Below are positions 1-11,049 of a stretch of DNA of 64,000 nt, one piece after another. Source of the DNA: Pseudomonas sp. B21_DOA (GTDB taxonomy: Bacteria; Pseudomonadota; Gammaproteobacteria; Pseudomonadales; Pseudomonadaceae); contig CP086683.1 in NCBI GenBank assembly GCA_030544685.1, positions 1,674,001 to 1,738,000 of the forward strand. The letters run 5' to 3'. A program made the position numbers and the translations under genes. The first letter of the stretch is position 1, and each line of letters starts with the position of its first letter. The notes beneath the pieces are model-generated. The model saw only the letters and a program-made list of their open reading frames with translations, was not told the origin of the DNA and did no database searches.

Positions 1-518
1 ACGCTGAGCGTAGGTCAGGCCGCCGGCCTTGAGATTTTCCAGAACGCTGGCGTAATCGCTGGCATTCACCACGATGGCCACGTCTTTGTGGTTTTTCGCT
101 GCCGAACGGACCATGGTCGGCCCCCGATATCGATGTTCTCGATGGCGGTCGGCAGGTCGCAGCCTGGCTTGTTGATGGTCGCTTCGAACGGGTACAGATT
201 GACCGCTACCAGATCGATCGGCTTGATGCCGTGCTCGTTCATGATCGCATCGTCAGTACCGCGACGACCGAGGATACCGCCGTGGATTTTCGGGTGCAGG
301 GTTTTCACCCGACCGTCCATCATTTCGGCGAAACCGGTGTAATCCGCGACTTCCACTGCGGCAACGCCGTTGTCACGCAGCAGCTTGAACGTTCCGCCGG
401 TGGAGAGGATCTCGACGCCCAGAGCTTCGAGCTCCTTGGCGAATTCGAGGATCCCGGTCTTGTCGGAAACGCTGATCAAGGCGCGGCGGATCGGCAGGCG
501 GGTAGTCTGGTCGGTCAT
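1..518 (-). CDS. purH: PurH, AICAR transformylase/IMP cyclohydrolase, N-terminal part; frameshifted and cut by window edge
   Basis: Catalyses the last two steps of IMP synthesis. The N-terminal IMP cyclohydrolase (MGS-like) domain is seen: [30 protein letters not shown] and [16 protein letters not shown] chose the ATG at 518 ([12 protein letters not shown]) over an upstream start because family members begin there. The frame breaks in a five-C run at 121-125: after IENIDIGG the product should read [17 protein letters not shown], which continues in another frame to the window edge. One missing C/G restores it, so this is probably a sequencing error. It lies downstream of fis but is separated from it by a terminator, so it likely has its own promoter between about 519 and 550. 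Confidence 0.95.
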
Positions 519-550
519 CTCAATTTCCATCAAAAGCAAAGGAAGTCAGC

Positions 551-586
551 AAAAAAGGCGACCGTTTTTTACGCGGGCGCCTTTCT
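551..586 (-). terminator. Rho-independent terminator after fis
   Basis: Read on the minus strand, AAAGGCG and CGCCTTTTTT pair around a short loop and are followed by a T run. It sits just past the fis stop and before purH. Confidence 0.75.
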
Positions 587-601
587 GGTTTGATTGAATG
601 C

Positions 602-922
602 TTACAGCAGATCGTACTGCTTGAGTTTCTTGCGCAGCGTGCCGCGGTTCAGTCCGAGCAGCTCACTGGCCTTGGTCTGGTTGCCCTTGACGTAGTTCAT
701 CACGCTTTCGAGCAGGGGCGCCTCGACTTCGGACAGCACCAGGTTGTACACATCCGTGACGGACGCGCCCTCAAGGTGGGCGAAATAATTGTGCAGCGCC
801 TTCTCGACACTCCCGCGAAGGGTCTGGCCTTCTTCGCTCGGCGTGTTGAGGTGCTGTTTCAAATTCACGTTGTCGCTCACGGGTGTTGTTCCACTCACTA
901 AAGTCTCGGTCATCATCGTCAT
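602..922 (-). CDS. fis: Fis, nucleoid-associated DNA-binding protein
   Basis: Small DNA-bending nucleoid protein that also regulates stable RNA and recombination. The 106-aa product is normal for pseudomonad Fis. The C-terminal helix-turn-helix is clear ([20 protein letters not shown]) and the protein ends KLKQYDLL as in the family. Its ATG overlaps the restored dusB stop as ATGA, the usual dusB-fis coupling. A terminator follows at 551-586. Confidence 0.97.
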   Translation of the reverse strand: MTMMTETLVSGTTPVSDNVNLKQHLNTPSEEGQTLRGSVEKALHNYFAHLEGASVTDVYNLVLSEVEAPLLESVMNYVKGNQTKASELLGLNRGTLRKKLKQYDLL

Positions 923-1928
923 GCGGCCACCCTTCTTCGTCCCCTGTCAGGCTCTTGTAACGCTCGGCGAAGAACTCCCGAACGTCGGCGCATTGTGTTT
1001 CCGTACCATCCAAACGATTGAAACGGGCGCGAAACTCCCTGGCGCCCGGCAAGGTTGCGAGATACCAGCCCACATGCTTGCGGGCAATGCGCACGCCCAT
1101 CACGTCGCCATAGAAGGCGTGAAGGGCAGCCAGATGCTCCAGCAGGATGCGTTCCACTTCGCTCAGTTCCGGCGCGGGCAATTTCTCGCCGGTGCGCAGG
1201 AAGTGATCGATCTCGCGAAAAATCCATGGCCGCCCTTGAGCGGCACGGCCTATCAGCAGGCCATCGGCACCGGTCGCATCAAGCACGTATCGGGCCTTTT
1301 CCGGCGAATCGATATCGCCATTGGCAAACACCGGGATCGACACCGCCTGCTTGATCGCGGCAATCGTGTCGTACTCGGCTTCCCCTGTGTACAGATCGGC
1401 GCGCGTACGGCCATGTACGGCCAGCGCTGTGATCCCGGCCTGTTCGGCGATCTTCGCCACGTTCAGACCGTTCTTGTTTTCGCGATCCCAGCCGGTGCGG
1501 ATCTTCAGGGTGACCGGCACATCAACCGCGGCCACTACGGCCTGCAGGATCTCGGTCACCAGTGCTTCGTCTTTCAGCAACGCGGAGCCGGCGGCCTTGT
1601 TGCAGACCTTCTTGGCCGGACAGCCCATGTTGATGTCGATAATCTGCGCGCCCAGTTCGACGTTGGCCCGTGCCGCATCGGCCAGCATCTGCGCATCGCC
1701 ACCGGCAATCTGCACCGAGCGGGGCTCGGGATCGCCTTCGTGGATCATGCGCATGCGCGACTTGCGGGTATTCCACAGGCTCATGTCGCTGGTAACCATT
1801 TCCGAGACTACAAGCCCTGCGCCCAGACGCTTGCACAGCTGACGAAAGGGCTGGTCGGTGACGCCCGCCATCGGGGCGAGAATCAAACCGTTCTGCAATG
1901 TATATGGGCCGATGCGTACCGCCGACAT
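919..1928 (-). CDS. dusB: DusB, tRNA-dihydrouridine synthase B; frameshifted near the 3' end
   Basis: Flavin enzyme that reduces uridines in the tRNA D-loop. Seen: N-terminal [13 protein letters not shown], the catalytic-cysteine region [22 protein letters not shown], and [15 protein letters not shown]. The sequence as given runs on in the wrong frame through fis. Restoring one G in the CCC run at 930-932 gives the expected ending GDEEGVAA and a stop overlapping the fis ATG. The restored length of about 336 aa is normal. Transcribed with fis; 185 bp separate it from the DUF3426 gene upstream. Confidence 0.95.
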
Positions 1929-2113
1929 AGGACTTCCCTGAAGTGGGGCCGGATCATGAGAGTTCGAAAAAGGGTGGGCATGATACCCGCTCTCGATGAC
2001 TGGTTAAAGGCTGAATTGAACAAAATCTGAACAGTTATTCTGTTATCGCCAACGGTTTGGTTGGCTCCGATCCAGTCAGAAAAATGCCGTCAATCGGGAA
2101 ACGCTGAAGCGGT

Positions 2114-3371
2114 TCATTCCGGCGAATGGAAGTTCAGGCTGTAGTTCACCGCTTTCGGCCCCGGATCGAGAATATCCAGGGCGATGTGGATCGGCGTCTG
2201 CGGCGGCATTTCCGCGAGGCCTTCGAGATCGCCGCTCAGGTACTCGCCGGGTTTGAAGCGACGACTGGCGATCAGATGACCATTGAGGTCGGCAAAACGC
2301 AGTTCGAGCAAGGGGAACGGCTGGGAAAACGTCGCTCGGTTGTAAATGATCGCATCGACCACCAGCGCCCCGCTGAACTCGGGATGGCTGCGCACCACCA
2401 GGTTGCTGCTCTTGATTTTGCCGATATCGACTTTCGACGGCACGGTGCAGCCGATCTGCGGGCAGATCTGCTGGAACCACGGTCGGTATTGATCCTGCCG
2501 CGCCAGTTCCTCGAAGTGATAGGCAACGTACTGAGCGGCAAGACCGCCGGCGGCCAGCAGCACCAGCACCAGCCAGAGCAGGCGCCGGCCCCAGGGCGAA
2601 CGACGTTGCTGCCAGTCCAGTTGCAGCGGGTCGTCGGTCAGATCCTGCAGGACCTCGGCGCGCACGCCGGGCTCGGCCCGTTCGCGTTTTTGCGCGGCGA
2701 AGTGATCAATGGCAGATCGTCGTCATCGCTGTCGTCGCTGGCCGAGAAGCGTTCGCGGCGGGCGGCCGGGTCAATCGGATCGTGCAGGCGCAGTTGCGGG
2801 ATCGGCGGCTCGTCGTCCAGATCCACCGGCTCCAGCGACAGCGAAGGTTCGGTGCGCTCGGGTTCGAGGGTTTCGATGCCGTCGATATCCGGCTCGACAT
2901 CCGGCGCTGCGCTGCGCTCATCGGCAGGTTCGCTGAACAGGCTGTCGGGCCATGTGCCTTCGTCCGGTTCCGGGCTGTCGCGCCGGGCGCTCAAGGATTC
3001 TTCGCGGGTACGGCCGAATTCGGCGGCTGGTTGGATTTCACGCTGTTCGAGGCGGGCGAGTTCTTCGTCCAGATCGAGGCTGTCCAGATCCAGTTCCGAC
3101 GCGCTCCATTGCTTCTGGCTGATGGCGCGCGGTGCGGGATCTGTTCGACGACCGCAGAATCGCTGACAGGCGCGGGCGTTTCAGGCAGCGCTGGTGCGAG
3201 CGGCGTCACCGTGTCCTTGCCAGAATGTTGCTCGAGCAGCTGCTTGGCGGCATTGAACACTTGCAGGCAGGAGCCGCAACGAACCACGCCGCGCGCCACG
3301 CTCAACTGAGCATGGTTGACGCGGAAACTGGTCTGGCAATGCGGGCATTGGGTGACGAAACTGTCGGTCAT
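2114..3371 (-). CDS. Zinc-ribbon/DUF3426 membrane protein; two frameshifts
   Basis: Conserved protein usually found next to prmA (PA4851 type); function unknown. The start at 3371 gives MTDSFVTQCPHCQTSFRV followed by VVRCGSCLQVFNA, a four-Cys MJ0042-type zinc ribbon. A long acidic low-complexity stretch follows, then one membrane helix (LLWLVLVLLAAGGLAAQYV), then the DUF3426 C-terminal domain ending SLNFHSPE. Two one-base losses break the frame: in GGG at 3136-3138 and in AA at about 2708. With both restored the three pieces join into one protein of about 420 aa. It starts 30 bp downstream of prmA, so they are probably co-transcribed. Confidence 0.85.
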
Positions 3372-3401
3372 GCGGCGATCCGGTTCAGGCAAGCGGTCAT
3401 T

Positions 3402-4279
3402 TTAGCGCCGACGCCCGGTGATGCGCACCCAGCCGTCGCGATTGGCGATCGGGTCGAGCTCGAAGTCCTGCGCATAAGCTGCCGCTACTTCTTCGCCCTG
3501 CTCGGCGAGGATGCCCGACAGCGCCAGGCGCCCACCGCTCTTGACCAGGCTGGACAGTTGCGGTGCCAGCGACACCAGCGGGCCGGCGAGAATATTGGCC
3601 ACCAGTACGTCGGCCGGAACCTGCGGCAGATCCTCGGGCAGGTACAGCGGGAACAGATCATCGGCAATGTTGTTGCGCCCGGCGTTGTCGCGCGAGGCTT
3701 CCAGTGCCTGTACGTCGATGTCGGTGCCCACAGCTTGTTTGGCGCCGAGCAGCAGGGCGGCAATCGCCAGAATCCCGAGCCACAGCCGAAGTCGAGCACG
3801 TGGCAGTCTTTCAGATCCTGGCCGTCGAGCCATTCCAGGCACAGTGCGGTGGTCGGGTGGGTGCCGGTGCCGAACGCCAGGCCCGGGTCCAGCAGCAGAT
3901 TGACCGCGTCAGGCTCGGGAGCAGCGTGCCAGCTCGGCACGATCCACAGGCGCTGGCCGAAACGCATCGGCTCGAAGCCGTCCATCCAGCTGCGTTCCCA
4001 GTCCTGGTCCTCGATGACTTCGCTGTGGTGCTCGGGCAGCGGGCCGCCGGTCAGCAGTTCCAGATGGGCCAGGACCGGCTCCGGTTCAGTGCCGCCTTCG
4101 AACAGGGCCAGCAAGTGGGTGTGCGACCACAGTGGCGTGGTGTTGAGTTCTGGCTCGAAGATCGGCTGGTCTTCAGCGTCCATGAAAGTCACCGACACGG
4201 CACCGACTTCGAGGAATGCGTCCTCGTAGGTTTCGGCTTGTTCCGGGGTGATGGCGAGACGGACTTGCAGCCAAGGCAT
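3402..4279 (-). CDS. prmA: PrmA, ribosomal protein L11 methyltransferase; frameshifted
   Basis: SAM-dependent enzyme that methylates ribosomal protein L11. I chose ATG 4279 ([10 protein letters not shown]) with AAAGGTG upstream, over a GTG nine bases earlier. The N-terminal substrate-recognition domain is intact. Motif I reads [10 protein letters not shown] and then breaks; the correct continuation [20 protein letters not shown] is in the next frame. One missing base in the CCC run at 3774-3776 explains it, and the restored length is 292 aa, as expected. [14 protein letters not shown] matches the catalytic NPP-like loop region. The break is probably a sequencing error. Confidence 0.95.
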
Positions 4280-4395
4280 GGCGGGCACCTTTGAAAATCT
4301 GTGGGGCAGCCCGAAGCTGCAAAAGCGCGCAGTTTACGCCAGGTCGCCGGCAAAGTGGACACGCCGCTTTGCTGTTACACAATCACCGGGGCGAT

Positions 4396-4407
4396 ATACA
4401 TATGTAT
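4396..4407. promoter_or_regulatory. 12-bp perfect palindrome upstream of the toxin gene
   Basis: ATACATATGTAT is a perfect palindrome 67 bp before the toxin start codon, in a short AT-rich stretch. It could be an operator or part of the promoter; no regulator is identifiable from the sequence. Confidence 0.35.
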
Positions 4408-4473
4408 TGCCTGAGTGCGGTTGCCGGCAAATAGAGTGAAAGCTCATTTATACGCAATAACGGGCTGGACGAC

Positions 4474-7400
4474 ATGGCGGGTGAACAAGGGATTGTAGAA
4501 GAAAAACGAGCGCAAGCCGCCGCGTCCACAGGAACGGCCCAGGAGATTCTGCTGCGGATCACGCGTTGGCAGGTGCTGATCGACAAGCGTCTGAGCAGCC
4601 AGATGACCTTACTGGCGGCCATGGAAAACTTTGCGTTGACCGAGCTGCGCGATCACTACCCGCACGGCAATATCGATCCGGGGTTCGTGCTGGCTTTGCT
4701 TGATGCGATCCTGCAGAAAATCATCGACGGCAAATCGCTGATGTACCTGGCGATCCGTAACGCTCCGTACCGCTGGCCGGGCGCTGCTGATCGGGCTTTG
4801 CCGGCCGGCCGCCGTCAAGCGGTCATCCAGGCCGTAGATAGCGTTTCGGAACATTTCCTTGATCATTACAAAAATTATCTGCGAACACACTGGCAAACCA
4901 AGGGACAGGAGACTGCGTTCGATCAGTTGGTCTTGCGCAAGTTGCGGCGCTACATCAACGACATCGACGCGCTGTTCCACCCAGACCGTCTCGCGGGGCT
5001 GACGCCGGATCGATTACGCAGGCAGATCGAAAAGGTTCAGGAACGAGGCGCTCGCCGCTATCGGTTGACCGCGCTGGCAACGGGCGCGGAAAAGAAAAGG
5101 CTGGAAGCGCAGTCATACGCGCAATTGCCACATTGGTTGCGGGTGCTGAATGAACCCGGGTTAGCCAGGTTGCGCAGTTATCAAGAGCAGACGTCGCAGG
5201 CCCAGGCAGCGCTCGATGATCTGCTGGAAGGCTACGGCTCGTTGCGCGCCTATGCCCGGCAACAGGCGATTGACTACATCCGGCTCAAGCTCGACATGGA
5301 GGTCGAACCGGACCGGATCGACGTTCGCCTGAAATGGCGTTCAGCGGTTGGCGAGTCGACGCAGAACCGCAGTCTGAGCGAATTGCTCGCGGCGGGACCG
5401 ATCGGCGCGGATTTCGCCGTCGTGCTGGAAGTGACCGGCGGCCCTTCGCGACGCAATCAGCCGCTGGAGCCGGCATTCATCGCCGACATGCTGGCCGGCC
5501 AGGATTACCCGGTCGGATACCTCAGAGCCCTCGCCGGGCAATATGCGCGCGAAGAAGTGCAAAAAGCCTCGATCGACTGGTTCATCGCACGGCTCAAGCA
5601 AAGCGCGTTCATTGCGCGTTGTGCGGGGCATATGGCAGTGGACGAGCATGACCGTCTCGAACCGATGTGGGCGGGGAAGGCAATGGACGCGTCCTTGCGC
5701 GTCGCCGCGCTGGCGCTACCCAACGGCATGCAGTGTGCCGACTTTCTGGTGTTTTATCGGGAAGACACTCCAGCAACGGTGAGCCACCTGCTGCTGTACG
5801 CACCAAACAAGCCGGACGGTCAAGAGTGGATCCGCCTGCCTTCGCTGGCGGCACTGACTGGAGAGGTCTGGGGCTGGACGCAGAGCGAGTCCGGTCGCGA
5901 ATACCTTGTGCAGCAGCTTTCCCCGACTGCCCATCGTCAAGCCCGTGAGTATCTTGTTGCCGTGGCGGCCGATCCTGGCCTTTGGGGAATGAAAAGTGAT
6001 ATCCGGCGTGCGTCCATGCCGTTCGCCGAATGCGTCGAAGCGGCGGTGCAGATGGGTCTGGCGAAAAATTTGCAACAGGTCGAAGAGGACAACTCACTGC
6101 GCTGGTACTCAACGCTGCCCCTGGATGCGCGCCGACGTCTCAGCAGCCTGAATCAGGAGCTGGTTGTCCATCAGCAGGTCTTCAACGAGTGGCTCGGCGG
6201 TTTCGAAGTCTTTATCGACTTCGCCAGACGCACGGTTGCCGCCGAGATCGCGCCTTATATGCGCAGCAAACAGGTACTGGAACCGGTCGACCCGGCCACC
6301 GTATTGATCGATTACAACGCCGGCCTCGCTGATCGCAGGCAGCAGTCGGTGGCCAGCCTGCTCGATCTGGCGATCTACGGCTATGACGACAACGCCGGCA
6401 TCGATCATCCGAAAAAAGGTGTGCGCTCCTCCGTTGGCCAGGATTTGAGCCGGGTGCGCAGCGCCGATCTGGCCTTGTATCTGCGCCGGGCCTGGTTGGG
6501 TGAAAAGTACGCCAGCGAGATCCGCAGCAAATATCTCGACGCCCGCGATGACGCTTACGAGCCGCGTCGGTTCGCCTGGCGCAACGTGCTGCTGTCGAAG
6601 ATGGATCGTGATTTGCGCGTCGCCAGAAGTCAGGCGCGGTTAAGCGACGCGGTCTATTTTGCGCTGGTCCGTCAGGTCTCGTTGTTGAGTCAGCCGCCAG
6701 CGCCGGGTACGCATTTGCCGGGCGCCAGCGTGGTCAGCAGTGACGGTGTTTTCAGCTTTACCGTACGCAGCCACGTGGTGCTCGGGGTTTACGTTTTCAC
6801 CTGTTTCTATCCCGAACCGTCCTGGTGGCTGTACACCCCAGATGCTCCCGATGATCTTGTGTTGCGTGCGTATCAGTCACTGTATGGCGACATTGCCGGA
6901 TCGTTGCATGACTATTTGCTGGCACGCACGCCGGTTGCTGCGCGCGCCACGGTGTCGCGTTCGCTGTATGCGATAGCGGCAAAAAAACAACGCGTCGATA
7001 CGCTGTTCGAAGCGCAACGAGTGAGCGATGCCCGCAGCGAATTCAATGCTTATATCGAGCGCACCGTCACCGATGTGGAAGACATCACCACCAGTCGCGC
7101 AGAAATGATCGAGCGACAAGTGGTCAAAGGCCTGATGTTCGGTGCCGCGCCGTTCTGCATGGTGTTTCCGCCCTTCGCCTTGCTGCTGGACGTCGTGTTC
7201 GTTGCCGTCAGTGCCGGTCAAGCCGTCGCGGCGCATCTGGAAGGCGATGTCGAGGGCGCGCTCGGGCATTGGCTTGAGGCGTCGTGGGGCGCGCTGTTTG
7301 CCTCGGTTGGCGCTGGCAGTACGGTCAAATTGCTTGGGCGTACGGTCAGAAACCTGAAGTACACGACACGGCCGGCCTCATTGCTCAGCGAGCGCTTGAA

Positions 7401-8432
7401 CACCGTGGCTCCGCTTCGCAAGGAAGCGTTGCCGGCGGTTCGCGAGGTGCGTTTTCATGCCAGGCAGGCCGTCAGCAACAAGCCGGGTAATTTGCAGCGG
7501 GTCACTGAAGAAGGTGTTTTTTATGGCACATGGCGCAGTCCGCCGAGTGCTGTCCAGCCGCAGCCGAGCTATTACATTCGCCACAGAGGCAGGTACTTCC
7601 AGGTCAGGGAAAACCCGCATTTCGGTGGCCTGAGCCTGGTCGATGCCCGGCGTCCCGCCACCATTTATCAGCGCCCCATACGCCTGGCTGCGAGCGGCAA
7701 ATGGACCCATGATCGAGTCGGGCTGCGCGGCGGCCATGATCAGGTGCGCAACCTTGGTCATGTAAGCAATCTGCGCGATGCATTTCCCGGTCGCGTCGAG
7801 CCAGCGCTGAGCCGTGGGGCGTTGCAGGGCGAAGCCGTGGTAGCGAAGTTCGTCGCCGGGTCTGTGGACAATTATCTGTTTTCGCTGAACGCGCAAACCT
7901 GCGTGATTGCCTCGATGTACAACCCGGCGACCAAGGTCGGCGCGGTCATCCATTTCGATCACAATATTCACTCTCTTATTGAGCGAACCGTCCAGGACGT
8001 AGTGGCGCGCCTGGGAGGCTCGGCCAAGGATATTCGTGCCACCCTGGTGGGCGGTGACTGGCTGACGGGGGCGGATATCGGCGGGGCGGTCAGAAGTGTA
8101 TTGCGCCAGCAGGGCTGCGGCCAAGCTGGGATTACTGGTCCTACTCTTCATGTCTGGGTAATAACTATGCGGTTTCGCTGAATCTGAACAGCGGTGTTTC
8201 GACAGTGTTCAAGACGTCCTCCAATCAGGTTGAGCGCCTGTATACGCCGGTTTTGCAGCGAGCGGGATATGCCACCGATCCGGTAGCGAAACGCGCGAAG
8301 CTGTTCATGCAGCGGTTTCGTCAAAAGCCGTTGCAACAAGATGCCTCTGGCGCTGTGGTCGATCAGGGCGGGCGCCTGGCCACTGCTGAATTGATTCAAG
8401 GGCAGGCTTTTTCGTTGGTGTCGCTGAGCTGA
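4474..8432 (+). CDS. Dermonecrotic-toxin-like protein with CheD/CNF1-like deamidase C-terminus; frameshifted near the end
   Basis: Large toxin-like protein, about 1319 aa once one base is restored. Residues ~1-880 are helical and contain ToxA_N/DUF6543-like signatures (LPHWLRVLNEPGLARLRSY, ARQQAIDYIRLKL). Residues ~883-925 form a hydrophobic pair of segments (KGLMFGAAPFCMVFPPFALL, DVVFVAVSAGQ) placed like the translocation helices of CNF/PMT toxins. Residues ~1120-1220 resemble the glutamine deamidase CheD: Ser1137, Cys1143 and His1160 match the spacing of CheD's Thr/Cys/His, followed by LVGGDW and DIGGAVRSVL. The MLP after the CheD histidine is missing. The frame breaks in GGG at 8128-8130; adding a G gives AGDYWSYSSCLGNNYAV and runs to 8432. 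No signal peptide is seen. It lies between accC and prmA. Toxin family is fairly sure; deamidase activity and target are inference. Confidence 0.8.
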
Positions 8433-8450
8433 TGGCGTTGTTCCAGGCAT

Positions 8451-8482
8451 AAAAAAACCCGATCCGCAGGGATCGGGTTTTT
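8451..8482. terminator. Bidirectional terminator between toxin gene and accC
   Basis: AAAAAAACCCGATCC, a short loop, and GGATCGGGTTTTT form a strong stem with A and T runs at both ends, so it can end the toxin transcript on plus and the acc operon on minus. Confidence 0.9.
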
Positions 8483-8496
8483 ACACCGCTTCAGCC

Positions 8497-9852
8497 TTAC
8501 GACTGTTTGGCCAGCTTGTGCTCGAGGTAGTGAATGTTCACACCGCCCTTGCAGAAGCCTTCGTCACGAACCAGGTCACGGTGCAGCGGGATGTTGGTTT
8601 TGATCCCGTCGACCACGATTTCGTCCAGGGCATTGCGCATGCGGGCCATGGCTTCGTCGCGGGTTGCGCCGTAAGTGATCAGCTTGCCGATCAGCGAGTC
8701 GTAGTTCGGTGGCACGGCATAACCGCTGTACAGGTGCGAATCGACGCGAACGCCGTTGCCGCCTGGAGCATGGAAATGCTTGACCGTGCCCGGGCTCGGC
8801 ATGAAGGTCTTCGGATCTTCAGCGTTGATCCGGCACTCCAGCGAGTGACCGCGAATGACCACGTCATCCTGAGTGAACGACAGCTTGTTGCCAGCGGCGA
8901 TGCTGAGCATCTCCTTGACGATGTCGATACCGGTGACCATCTCCGAAACCGGGTGCTCCACCTGAACACGGGTGTTCATTTCGATGAAGTAGAAACGACC
9001 GTTCTCGTAGAGAAACTCGAAAGTACCGGCGCCACGGTAGCCGATGTCGATGCACGCCTTGACGCAGCGAGCCAATACTTCCTGGCGCGCTTTCTCGTCG
9101 ATGCCCGGAGCCGGCGCTTCTTCGAGAACCTTCTGGTGACGACGCTGCAGCGAGCAGTCGCGGTCGCCCAGGTGGATGGCGTGGCCCTGGCCGTCGGACA
9201 GTACCTGCACTTCGACGTGGCGCGGGTTGGTGAGGAATTTTTCCAGATAGACCATCGGGTTGCCGAACGCCGCGCCTGCTTCGGAGCGGGTCAGTTTCGC
9301 CGAGGCGATCAGGTCTTCTTCCTTGTGCACCACACGCATGCCGCGACCACCACCACCACCGGCGGCCTTGATGATCACCGGGTAGCCGACTTCACGACCG
9401 ATGCGCAGCGCCGTTTCTTCGTCTTCCGGCAGCGGGCCGTCGGAACCTGGAACGGTCGGTACGCCTGCTTCGATCATCGCGTGCTTGGCCGATACCTTGT
9501 CGCCCATCAGGCGGATGGTGTCGGCTTTCGGGCCGATGAAGGCGAAGCCGGAGTTCTCGACCTGCTCGGCAAAATCGGCGTTTTCCGCGAGGAAACCGTA
9601 GCCTGGGTGAATGGCGGTAGCGCCGGTCACTTCAGCGGCAGCGATGATGGCCGGGATGTGCAGGTAAGACTGAGCGGCGGACGCCGGGCCGATGCAGACG
9701 GATTCGTCTGCCAGACCCAGGTGCATCAGCTCTTTGTCGGCCTTGGAGTAAACGGCGACGGTCTTGATGCCCATCTCTTTGCAGGCACGCAGAATCCGCA
9801 GGGCGATCTCACCGCGGTTAGCGATCAGAACTTTTTCCAACTTCGCAGTCAT
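8497..9852 (-). CDS. accC: AccC, biotin carboxylase subunit of acetyl-CoA carboxylase
   Basis: ATP-dependent carboxylation of biotin on AccB, the first half-reaction of fatty acid synthesis. The 451-aa product is normal length. The start is ATG at 9852 ([19 protein letters not shown]) with GGAGAG upstream; a TTG further up is unlikely. The ATP-grasp glycine loop [27 protein letters not shown] and the catalytic [17 protein letters not shown] segment are intact. It lies 17 bp after accB in the operon aroQ-accB-accC and ends at the shared terminator. Confidence 0.99.
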   Translation of the reverse strand: MTAKLEKVLIANRGEIALRILRACKEMGIKTVAVYSKADKELMHLGLADESVCIGPASAAQSYLHIPAIIAAAEVTGATAIHPGYGFLAENADFAEQVENSGFAFIGPKADTIRLMGDKVSAKHAMIEAGVPTVPGSDGPLPEDEETALRIGREVGYPVIIKAAGGGGGRGMRVVHKEEDLIASAKLTRSEAGAAFGNPMVYLEKFLTNPRHVEVQVLSDGQGHAIHLGDRDCSLQRRHQKVLEEAPAPGIDEKARQEVLARCVKACIDIGYRGAGTFEFLYENGRFYFIEMNTRVQVEHPVSEMVTGIDIVKEMLSIAAGNKLSFTQDDVVIRGHSLECRINAEDPKTFMPSPGTVKHFHAPGGNGVRVDSHLYSGYAVPPNYDSLIGKLITYGATRDEAMARMRNALDEIVVDGIKTNIPLHRDLVRDEGFCKGGVNIHYLEHKLAKQS

Positions 9853-9869
9853 CAAAGGCTCTCCGCGGT

Positions 9870-10328
9870 TCAAACGATGGTGAACAGCGGTTGGTCGTAC
9901 TCAACCGGCTGGCCGTCTTCGACGAGGATGGATTCGATCACACCGCTGGTTTCAGCTTCGATGTGGTTCATCATCTTCATGGCTTCGACGATGCACAGGG
10001 TGTCGCCTTTCTTCACGGTCTGGCCGACTTCAACGAAGGCTGGCGAGGTTGGCGAAGACTTACGGTAGAAGGTGCCGACCATCGGCGAACGGGCCACAGT
10101 GCCGTTCAGCGCGGGTGCAGCAGCGGCAGCCGGAGCAGCGGCAGCGACTGGCGCGGCAGCAGGGGCAGCGGCCGGAGCCTGCATCGGGGCTGGCGCGTAG
10201 TACTGCTGCGCCGGGGTCTTGCTGTGGCGGCTGATGCGTACGGACTCTTCGCCTTCCTTGATCTCGAGCTCGTCGATGCCGGACTCTTCCAGCAATTCGA
10301 TCAGTTTCTTAACTTTACGGATATCCAT
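9870..10328 (-). CDS. accB: AccB, biotin carboxyl carrier protein
   Basis: Carries the biotin that shuttles CO2 between AccC and the carboxyltransferase. 152 aa: an N-terminal helical part ([20 protein letters not shown]), a long Ala/Pro linker, and a C-terminal biotinyl domain with the biotinylation motif [12 protein letters not shown] (target Lys in the middle). Typical length and context between aroQ and accC. Confidence 0.99.
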   Translation of the reverse strand: MDIRKVKKLIELLEESGIDELEIKEGEESVRISRHSKTPAQQYYAPAPMQAPAAAPAAAPVAAAAPAAAAAPALNGTVARSPMVGTFYRKSSPTSPAFVEVGQTVKKGDTLCIVEAMKMMNHIEAETSGVIESILVEDGQPVEYDQPLFTIV

Positions 10329-10352
10329 GAATCATCAACTCCCAAGGGTCGG

Positions 10353-10808
10353 TCAGGGGCGTATAGCTTGGTGTTCAAGCTGCTCTAGTGCGGCCTCCAG
10401 GGCCAGTCGGTAACCGCTGGCGCCAAGGCCGCAGATCACTCCTACCGCTACATCGGAGAAGTAGGAGTGATGGCGGAAAGGTTCGCGCTTGTGCACGTTG
10501 GACAAATGCACTTCGATGAATGGGATGCTCACTCCCAGCAGCGCGTCACGTAATGCGACACTTGTGTGCGTAAAAGCCGCCGGATTGATCAGAATGAAAT
10601 CCACCCCTTCACCGCGCGCAGCGTGAATGCGATCGATCAATTCGTACTCGGCGTTGCTTTGCAGATGAAGCAGATGATGGCCGGCTTCGCGGGCGCGCCG
10701 CTCCAGATCCTGATTGATCTGCGCCAGGGTCGTCGACCCGTAGGTCCCCGGTTCCCGGGTGCCGAGCAGGTTCAGGTTGGGGCCGTGCAGCACCAGTAGC
10801 GTTGCCAT
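10353..10808 (-). CDS. aroQ: AroQ, type II 3-dehydroquinate dehydratase
   Basis: Third step of the shikimate pathway. 151 aa from ATG 10808 ([20 protein letters not shown]); an earlier start would add seven residues that do not fit the family. The active-site Tyr of PGTYG, the [17 protein letters not shown] segment with its histidine, and the [18 protein letters not shown] lid are present. First gene of the aroQ-accB-accC operon, 24 bp before accB. Confidence 0.98.
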   Translation of the reverse strand: MATLLVLHGPNLNLLGTREPGTYGSTTLAQINQDLERRAREAGHHLLHLQSNAEYELIDRIHAARGEGVDFILINPAAFTHTSVALRDALLGVSIPFIEVHLSNVHKREPFRHHSYFSDVAVGVICGLGASGYRLALEAALEQLEHQAIRP

Positions 10809-10975
10809 CTGCGTTGTCCTTGTTATCAATGAGCAGTCGTCAGAACCCGGCGACTATGCCGCAAAGCCTTTGTGACTGTCCAGTTCCATGCAATAGGCGG
10901 CACGATGGGCGATGTTTGCGCGAAATTTGTGACCGAGTGAGCTGATCCGGTCATTAGTGGTGGTGGCGTGGGCCT

Positions 10976-11044
10976 CTTCGCGAGCAGGCCCGCTCCCACA
11001 GGGAGATGCATTGCAAAGTAGGAGCGAGCCTGCTCGCGATAGCA
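10976..11044. repeat. REP pair in inverted orientation (REPIN)
   Basis: CGCGAGCAGGCCCGCTCCCAC faces GTAGGAGCGAGCCTGCTCGCGA about 17 bp away. It lies between aroQ and the chemoreceptor gene. In P. aeruginosa, as I recall it, dipZ lies in this junction; it is absent here. Confidence 0.85.
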
Positions 11045-11049
11045 GTTTG

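Noticed and set aside
8518..10068. A 516-codon open frame antisense to accC and accB
   Set aside because: Shadow of accC/accB produced by high GC; no family resemblance or start signal.
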